From: JAYZDB01 sp036338025
GTDB taxonomy: Bacteria > Planctomycetota > UBA1135 > UBA2386
Assembly: GCA_036338025.1 (NCBI GenBank)
Contig: JAYZDB010000291.1
Location: 1 to 8,627, forward strand
Direction: 5' to 3'
DNA: 8,627 nucleotides
Of the stretch, positions 1-8,627 are shown piece by piece. The notes beneath the pieces were generated by a model that had not been told where the DNA came from, made no database searches, and worked only from the letters and a program-made list of their open reading frames with translations. Position 1 is the stretch's first letter, and each line of letters starts with the position of its first letter. Made by a program: the position numbers and the translations under genes.

Positions 1-461
1 GTGGCGATTGCGATGCGCGGTTTGTCATCGACCCGGAAGACATTGTGGGCGTGGGGATCGGCGGCGATTGCCATGTGGACGTAGTAGAAGTTGCTGGCGT
101 CCTCGACTCCGAAGAACAGGCAGAGATCACGATGCTTGGAGTCATGTGTGCTGCGTTGCTGCAACTCGGCCTCGAGGGTGAAGTCCCCGAACTCGACACC
201 GTCGATCAGAGCGACGCAGTGCGGTGAACGGACCTTCGGGCGGTACTTGCTGGCCTGGAACAATTCGAGCTCGTTGTTGTCGGTGATCCGAAATGCCTTT
301 GGATCGCTGAACTGAAACGAGCCGGCCAGTTCAGACTTGCCGGTGGGCAGGGTGAAGATGTCGTTGTTAGCGGGCGAGGTGCTTTCGCAGCTGGTGCAGA
401 GTACGACCAGACCGACGAGTGCCATTACGCCTGGTAGGCTGGGGGGTCGCGGGGTATGCAT
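1..461 (-). CDS. Predicted lipoprotein with concanavalin-A-like (DUF1080/LamG-type) domain, partial
   Basis: The reading frame is open from an ATG at 461 to the left edge, giving 153 codons of the N-terminal part; the C-terminus lies outside the window. Residues 1-25 look like a lipoprotein signal: a short arginine-containing start, a hydrophobic stretch (ALVGLVVL, residues 14-21), then LCTSC with Cys25 as the likely lipidated residue, although Cys22 is also possible. The -3 position is a cysteine, so the lipobox is not canonical. The remainder (about 35-153) is beta-rich and includes the segment LFFGVEDASNFYYVH followed by DPHAHNVFRVDD. This resembles planctomycete proteins annotated as 3-keto-disaccharide hydrolase (DUF1080) or concanavalin-A-like lectin/glucanase. 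A carbohydrate-related role at the cell envelope is therefore possible but rests only on family resemblance. An internal ATG at 425 would remove the charged n-region, so 461 is preferred. No clear ribosome binding site precedes it. It is transcribed divergently from the VWA gene. Confidence 0.75.
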   Translation of the reverse strand, partial: MHTPRPPSLPGVMALVGLVVLCTSCESTSPANNDIFTLPTGKSELAGSFQFSDPKAFRITDNNELELFQASKYRPKVRSPHCVALIDGVEFGDFTLEAELQQRSTHDSKHRDLCLFFGVEDASNFYYVHMAIAADPHAHNVFRVDDKPRIAIA

Positions 462-572
462 GCTTGGCGATGTTACGCGACCGGGACTGGTTGGCGCAGC
501 AGCTGTCTGACGAATTGGAGCTGTCAGCGGTCCTGGGCTTTACAGCAGGGTCGGAGTGGGGAAGATACGTGC
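462..572. other. Divergent intergenic region, 111 bp
   Basis: This region separates the outward-facing starts of the lipoprotein gene (461, minus) and the VWA gene (573, plus), so it should hold promoters for both. The best plus-strand hint is TTGGAG at 515-520 followed about 18 bases later by TTTACA (539-544), which is only a weak match to a sigma-70 promoter. No operator palindrome or terminator hairpin was recognised. The plus-strand frame stays open through this region up to an ATG at 456, but the translation there is not signal-peptide-like and is treated as non-coding. Confidence 0.4.
558..564 (+). promoter_or_regulatory. Probable ribosome binding site that decides the VWA gene start
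   Basis: GGGGAAG lies 8 bases before the ATG at 573. It supports that codon over the in-frame ATG at 456, because a typical Sec signal peptide begins exactly at 573. The match to the Shine-Dalgarno consensus is moderate. Confidence 0.5.
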
Positions 573-2111
573 ATGGCTGTCACGGTCCGCAACGGTCTGC
601 ACCGATTCCTGATTGCTGTACTTGCGCTCTCAGCGTTGGGCGCCGTGGTCCGTGGTCAGACTGAGGTGCAGGTGGTGAGGCAGGTCAGGTTGTCGTTCCG
701 GGCCAACCAGGAGACCGCGGATACCCTCGCAAGCAAACGCAGCGCGCTGCAGGCCGCCGCTGACTTCGACTCGCCCCAGATCGCCCGGACCCTGATCCGG
801 GCCTATGGAGTGTTGGACCGCGAGGCCGGACCGCTCGAGACTCGCCGCCAGGAGTTGTTGCTGCGCGGTGGTGGGAGCAAGATGCTGGCGCCCCTGCGGC
901 GGCGGTTGCAACCGATCCACAACCTGCAGAGACGGATCATCGAGGTTCTCGATGGCTTGCGGGCTCGCCAGTCGGTCGGCGCGATGGTGGAGGCACTGAT
1001 CAAGCCGAAGCGGCGGCATCCATTCTCCTTGCGCCTCGCGCTGTCGAAGCGCGCCGGGGACCTGGCCGAGGCAGATCGCCAACTGGTCACCAAGGTCAAG
1101 GCCAAGCTCGGTCCCGAGGACCGGGTGCTGCTGTGTCGTGCCTTGGCGAGCCTGGGCAAGCGGGCCGTGGACTCCGTCGATTGGGTGGTGCGGCAGATGG
1201 CCCACGATTCGATCGACGTTCGTATCGAGGCGGTCAAGGCCTTGGGATTCCTGGCCGCGCCAAAGTCCCTGGCGCCTCTGATCGATCGCCTGGATGCTGA
1301 GCGCGGTCGCGCGCGCGATGCAGTCGTGGGCACCCTGCAGCGCCTCACTGGTGCCAACCCGGGTCCTGCCTCGCAGTCATGGCGCTTGTGGTTGGGCGAT
1401 GCCGGTCAGGCATTCGTCAAGGGCGACAAGCCGCTCGGCGGCAAGAAGCCGGTGGCGCCTCAGGCTTCGCGCCGTCAGATCAAGGCTACCGGTTCCTACT
1501 TTGGGATTCCGCAGGACGGCGACTCGATTCTCTACGTATTCGACAACTCGAAATCCATGCAGGCCAAGATGCCCGGGACGACCGGGGTGACCAGGATGGA
1601 TCGCTGCCGAGCCGAGTTGCACAAGGCCTTGGATGGCTTGACTCCAGCCAAGACCTTCAACCTGGTTTGCTTTGCCAACAAGCTCCGACGTTTTGATGAC
1701 CGGATGTTGGCGGCGATCCCGCAGAACCTCGCGCGTGCCCACAAGTGGATCGATAGCATCCCACTGGAGTTGCAGACCAACACCTACGACTCGCTCGAGC
1801 ACGCCTTCCAGATCGCCGGCCGCGGCACCGTCGATCGTCAATATCCGGTCGTTGCGGATACCATCTTCTTCTTGTCGGATGGCGCGCCGACCGCCAAGGG
1901 CCTTGGAACATTGGTCGGCGATAACGTGAAGCAGATCCTGGCGGCGGTGCAGCGCTGGAACCCGCTCCGACGCGTCGTGATCCACTCGATTGGACTCGGC
2001 ATCGGGCGGGGCAACCGAAAAAACAAAAAGCAGGTATCGGGCAGTGGCCCCCGAGCCTTCCTGATCAAGCTCGCCGAGCAGAACGGCGGTCGGTTCGTCA
2101 ACCCGAAGTAG
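573..2111 (+). CDS. Exported HEAT-like repeat / von Willebrand factor A (VWA) domain protein
   Basis: A 512-residue protein. Residues 1-28 form a Sec-type signal peptide: Arg and His near the start, the hydrophobic core FLIAVLALSALGAVV, and likely cleavage after VRG. Residues about 30-200 are helical and charged. Residues about 212-260 resemble a HEAT or HEAT_2 repeat (VRIEAVKALGFLAAPKSLAP and the following helix). The C-terminal part (about 315-512) is a VWA domain with a complete metal-ion-dependent adhesion site: DNSKS at 324-328, threonine at 402 or 404, and the aspartate of SDG at 436. VWA domains with an intact MIDAS bind a divalent cation and usually mediate protein-protein contacts; the partner here is unknown. 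HEAT-VWA combinations without other domains are common in planctomycetes, where they remain uncharacterised. The start at 573 is chosen over 456 because of the signal peptide and the preceding GGGGAAG. The stop TAG at 2109-2111 lies 29 bases from the convergent stop of the next gene. A lysine-rich, A-rich patch (2018-2030) falls inside the VWA domain. Confidence 0.88.
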   Translation: MAVTVRNGLHRFLIAVLALSALGAVVRGQTEVQVVRQVRLSFRANQETADTLASKRSALQAAADFDSPQIARTLIRAYGVLDREAGPLETRRQELLLRGGGSKMLAPLRRRLQPIHNLQRRIIEVLDGLRARQSVGAMVEALIKPKRRHPFSLRLALSKRAGDLAEADRQLVTKVKAKLGPEDRVLLCRALASLGKRAVDSVDWVVRQMAHDSIDVRIEAVKALGFLAAPKSLAPLIDRLDAERGRARDAVVGTLQRLTGANPGPASQSWRLWLGDAGQAFVKGDKPLGGKKPVAPQASRRQIKATGSYFGIPQDGDSILYVFDNSKSMQAKMPGTTGVTRMDRCRAELHKALDGLTPAKTFNLVCFANKLRRFDDRMLAAIPQNLARAHKWIDSIPLELQTNTYDSLEHAFQIAGRGTVDRQYPVVADTIFFLSDGAPTAKGLGTLVGDNVKQILAAVQRWNPLRRVVIHSIGLGIGRGNRKNKKQVSGSGPRAFLIKLAEQNGGRFVNPK

Positions 2112-2140
2112 CCAGAGGAGTACGGTTATGGTGCTGCTGA

Positions 2141-3001
2141 TCAGTGCTTCCACAACAGGAAGTCAAGTCGCCAGCTCCCGTCCGTCAGCTCCCAGTAGGT
2201 CTCGATCCGGCCGTTCGGGTCGAGGGCGTAGCCGACCGTCGCCCGGGTGGCGTAGGCCCGGACTGTCACCTGCTGCGTGATCCGGCGCTGTCCGTCGAAG
2301 CCCTGGCGCGTGCGTTCCTCGGCAAAGGCAGCCCAGGCGTCTGGGTCCTTGGCGGTCACGATCTTGCGCAAGTCGGCCGGGTCCTCGGCATTCCAGGCGC
2401 TGCGAAAGCCTGCCATCACCGGGACCAGGCTGTCCGGGATCCGGCCGCGATGGTAGGTCTGGGTACCTTGCCAGCCGGCCAGGATCACGAAGGCGAGCAG
2501 GGCACCGCAAGCCGATCGCATGATCCGGCGGGGTCGGCTCGACCTGGTCAAGCGTCCGAAGCGTCGAGCGCTTGCGAGCCCGTCTGGATCCTGGATCAAG
2601 AGGATTCGTGCGCGGATCAGCGGGACGCACAGGGCGAACGAGGTCGCAACCAGTCCGATAGCCAGCGCATCGATGATGTCGTGGGCATGCAAGAACGCGA
2701 GGTGGACGGTCGAGATCAGGGCGCTCAGGATGCCGATCATCGCGGGCCCGTAGGGGATCCCGAGCCACGCGATCAGCACCAGGATCGCCATGCCTCCCGA
2801 CCCGGTGGCGACCGTTTGGGCGATCGGTTCCAAGCTTGGCGACATGGTGAGGAACATGTGCAGCCCCCAGCCGCCGGCGATCGATGCCGAGATCGTGCGC
2901 GAGGCGTTGAGCAGGCGGAATGCCTTGCGGACCTGAGCGTGTCCGATCCTCGGTTCCGCCCAGGCTCCTTCAGCTGGTGCGTCCTGCAGGCTTCCTGCCA
3001 T
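2141..3001 (-). CDS. Multi-pass membrane protein with soluble C-terminal domain, function unknown
   Basis: A 286-residue protein not assignable to a named family by eye. After a soluble N-terminus (1-37) come hydrophobic stretches at about 38-58 (weak), 69-103 (one or two segments, including MAILVLIAWLGIPYG and MIGILSALISTVHLAFL), 108-130 (IIDALAIGLVATSFALCVPL) and 165-178 (GALLAFVILAGW). An Arg-rich loop (144-163) between the last two should be cytoplasmic by the positive-inside rule. Residues about 190-286 are soluble and look like an NTF2/SnoaL-type fold: a helix with FRSAWNAEDPADL, then strands ending in TYWELTDGSWRLDFL. That fold assignment is tentative. The ATG at 3001 is chosen because AGGA (3010-3013) sits 8 bases upstream; a longer frame up to 3148 would overlap the upstream gene. 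The start is 31 bases after the stop of the signal-peptide/sigma-like gene on the same strand, so the two are probably co-transcribed. Confidence 0.75.
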   Translation of the reverse strand: MAGSLQDAPAEGAWAEPRIGHAQVRKAFRLLNASRTISASIAGGWGLHMFLTMSPSLEPIAQTVATGSGGMAILVLIAWLGIPYGPAMIGILSALISTVHLAFLHAHDIIDALAIGLVATSFALCVPLIRARILLIQDPDGLASARRFGRLTRSSRPRRIMRSACGALLAFVILAGWQGTQTYHRGRIPDSLVPVMAGFRSAWNAEDPADLRKIVTAKDPDAWAAFAEERTRQGFDGQRRITQQVTVRAYATRATVGYALDPNGRIETYWELTDGSWRLDFLLWKH

Positions 3002-3009
3002 GGGACTGA

Positions 3010-3013
3010 TCCT
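3010..3013 (-). promoter_or_regulatory. Probable ribosome binding site for the membrane protein gene
   Basis: On the minus strand AGGA lies 8 bases before the ATG at 3001, inside the 31-base gap after the upstream stop codon. It supports 3001 over the longer in-frame start at 3148. Confidence 0.5.
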
Positions 3014-3032
3014 ATCCCAAGCGGCTGGAAGA

Positions 3033-3725
3033 TCAGCTCCTGGGTGCCAGTTCGCGCACCGCTTCGCGGGCGCCGTCAACCAGGATGGCGGCTTTTGGCA
3101 GGTAGGTGCGTTTGGACTTGTCCGATTGCAGGCGGTCGCCCAGTGCACGTCCGAGTTGGACCTTCTTGTCGGCAGTCAACGAACCCAGATCGTGGCGGGT
3201 CAGCGCCGTCTCTACCTCGTCTCGCAGGGCCAGGATCTGCAGCGGACCGACGTCGGGGTTCGTCGGCGTCCACGCCGGCCAGTCTTCGCCGGCTTTCGGC
3301 TCGTTGATCGTGCTCAGCAGCGTCTCTCGTTTCTTGCGGTAGCGGTCGAGCAGGTAGTTCTTGGCAGTCCGGAACATCCACCGTTGCAAGCCGCGCCGAC
3401 AGCAGGCCCGCAGGTTCTTGGTCACGGCGCGTAGCGCAGCCTCCTGGGCGGCTTCCTCAGCGTCTTCGATGTCGGCCCCCAACAGGGAGCGGCTGGCCTT
3501 GCGGGTCGCTTCGGTCAAGGACGCGTCGTCGAGCAGGCTGCGTGCCGCCGTCGAGGTATCGTTGTGTTGGCGCTCGCAGGCTGGGCAGCGTGCTGGAGAC
3601 GGAGCGCTTTGGGCCTGCTTGGCGCTTGGCTGCGGCGCCGGCGCTGAGGGTTCGGCGACTGCCGGCCCTACCAGGGCACTGGCGAGCAGGGACGGAAGTA
3701 GTGCGTGTCGTGCGACTTTGGTCAT
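3033..3725 (-). CDS. Signal-peptide-bearing protein with sigma-70 region-2-like domain
   Basis: A 230-residue protein with two parts rarely seen together. Residues 1-24 form a convincing Sec signal peptide: Lys3 and Arg5, the hydrophobic run ALLPSLLASALVGPAVA, and an AVA cleavage site. A Pro/Ala/Ser-rich stretch follows (25-46), with a CPAC motif at 47-50. Residues about 83-133 match region 2 of ECF-type sigma factors: DIEDAEEAAQEAALRA (85-100) is the usual acidic DAEDxxQExxLRA helix, and WMFRTAKNYLLDRYRKKRE (116-134) corresponds to the W-x-F-x-x-A-x-N-x-x-L-D-x-x-R core-binding and -10 recognition helix. A region-4-like C-terminus is doubtful: residues 165-226 include ALGDRLQ and AREAVREL but no clear helix-turn-helix. 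If exported, it cannot act as a normal sigma factor. It may be a repurposed or membrane-tethered domain, or the signal may act as an anchor. The ATG at 3725 is preceded by GAGG with a 6-base spacing. No internal ATG before region 2 would give a cytoplasmic form. It is probably first in an operon with the membrane protein. Confidence 0.75.
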   Translation of the reverse strand: MTKVARHALLPSLLASALVGPAVAEPSAPAPQPSAKQAQSAPSPARCPACERQHNDTSTAARSLLDDASLTEATRKASRSLLGADIEDAEEAAQEAALRAVTKNLRACCRRGLQRWMFRTAKNYLLDRYRKKRETLLSTINEPKAGEDWPAWTPTNPDVGPLQILALRDEVETALTRHDLGSLTADKKVQLGRALGDRLQSDKSKRTYLPKAAILVDGAREAVRELAPRS

Positions 3726-3731
3726 GTCATG

Positions 3732-3735
3732 CCTC
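3732..3735 (-). promoter_or_regulatory. Probable ribosome binding site for the sigma-like gene
   Basis: GAGG on the minus strand lies 6 bases before the ATG at 3725. An out-of-frame ATG at 3730 overlaps the gap and is only 1 base from GAGG, too close to be used. This site supports a start that includes the signal peptide. Confidence 0.5.
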
Positions 3736-3912
3736 GTTCTGTGATGGCGCCAGGGCTTGAGCAAGCTCCGTGCCCCCTGAACCCAGGCGGTGGGAATCCT
3801 GCCAAACGGCGGTGTGAATGGCGTTTGGGCGCCGCGGTTCGTCGATAATCCGGTTCCGATGTCCCGGAATACCCTGCCGATCTGGCACGATCCGTGGCGC
3901 TGTCTGCCGTTT

Positions 3913-3937
3913 GGACCGAACGAACGAGGGGACCGAA
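3913..3937 (+). repeat. Short direct repeat GGACCGAA upstream of uvrA
   Basis: GGACCGAA occurs at 3913-3920 and again at 3930-3937, start-to-start 17 bases. The second copy runs into the A-tract pair. The arrangement could be a regulator half-site pair, but 8-base repeats also occur by chance in GC-rich DNA. Confidence 0.4.
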
Positions 3938-3952
3938 AAAGCTGGAAAAAGC
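3935..3952 (+). repeat. Phased A-tract pair GAAAAAGC upstream of uvrA
   Basis: GAAAAAGC is present at 3935-3942 and 3945-3952, one helical turn apart, about 50-70 bases before the uvrA ATG. Helically phased A-tracts can bend DNA and sometimes act as UP-like elements. Here this is only a suggestion from spacing and composition in an otherwise GC-rich region. Confidence 0.4.
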
Positions 3953-4002
3953 CGGAAACTGTCACCTGGCCCGACGCCTGAGTAGGATCGCCGGTCGCGG
4001 TC

Positions 4003-8627
<4,625 letters not shown>

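Larger units (their letters stand above)
3726..4002. other. Divergent intergenic region between the sigma-like gene and uvrA, 277 bp
   Basis: This region lies between two outward-facing starts and should contain both promoters. Visible elements are GATAAT at 3844-3849 (plus strand), a 5-of-6 match to a -10 box but without a good -35 at the right spacing; the direct repeat GGACCGAA at 3913-3920 and 3930-3937; and the direct repeat GAAAAAGC at 3935-3942 and 3945-3952, two A-tracts 10 bases apart. No LexA-type palindrome of the E. coli or Bacillus kind was found, although uvrA is SOS-controlled in many bacteria. A frame on the minus strand stays open through here, but it would overlap the uvrA start and has no coding character. 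Confidence 0.5.

Noticed and set aside
2018..2024. A AAA AAC heptamer in the VWA gene, in the phase of a -1 frameshift site
   Set aside because: No stimulatory stem-loop or upstream Shine-Dalgarno is apparent. The -1 frame adds no recognisable domain before it ends, and the zero frame continues to a sensible VWA C-terminus.
2112..2140. Bidirectional terminator between the convergent VWA and membrane protein genes
   Set aside because: The 29-base gap contains no evident inverted repeat followed by a T-run.
1377..2153. Minus-strand open frame (258 codons) opposite the VWA domain
   Set aside because: The plus strand encodes a complete MIDAS motif here, so the antisense frame is a shadow.
2144..3307. 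Plus-strand open frame (387 codons) opposite the membrane protein
   Set aside because: The minus-strand translation has clear membrane segments and a supported start. The plus-strand product is low-complexity and runs through two convincing minus-strand genes.
3726..4002. LexA (SOS) box upstream of uvrA
   Set aside because: Neither CTGT-N8-ACAG nor GAAC-N4-GTTC was found. CGAACGAACG at about 3917-3926 is a direct rather than inverted arrangement.

Overview
The window is 8,627 bases of GC-rich bacterial DNA with five protein genes packed closely together. Several things suggest the Planctomycetes or a relative in the PVC superphylum. The UvrA is double length. A VWA protein with HEAT-like repeats is predicted to be exported. 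There is a lipoprotein fragment of the sugar-hydrolase/LamG-like type common in planctomycetes, and Shine-Dalgarno sequences are weak or absent before several genes. This placement is an inference from gene content. There is no rRNA or other lineage marker in the window.

Layout from left to right. (1) Positions 1-461, minus strand: the 5' part of a predicted lipoprotein with a concanavalin-A-like fold, cut off by the left edge. (2) A 111-base divergent intergenic region, then 573-2111, plus strand: an exported protein with HEAT-like helices and a von Willebrand factor A domain carrying an intact MIDAS motif. (3) 2141-3001, minus strand: a protein with several membrane segments and a soluble C-terminal domain, convergent with the VWA gene. 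(4) 3033-3725, minus strand: a protein with a clear Sec signal peptide followed by a sigma-70 region-2-like segment, which is an unusual combination. Genes 3 and 4 are 31 bases apart on the same strand and probably form an operon. (5) A 277-base divergent intergenic region, then 4003-8627, plus strand, running off the right edge: a tandem UvrA of at least 1,541 residues.

The UvrA gene fills more than half of the window. Copy 1 (residues about 1-945) is a complete UvrA with two ATPase domains, a UvrB-binding domain and zinc modules. A short basic linker follows, then copy 2 (from about residue 970), of which the first ATPase domain is present up to the window end. All three visible ATPase domains keep Walker A, signature and Walker B motifs. 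The copies differ elsewhere. Copy 1 has a canonical UvrB-binding domain but has lost one zinc-ligand cysteine. Copy 2 has the intact zinc finger but a strongly diverged UvrB-binding region.

Apart from the likely 3725-to-2141 operon, no shared pathway can be read from the gene neighbours. No RNA genes, insertion sequences, CRISPR arrays, attachment sites or convincing terminators were found.
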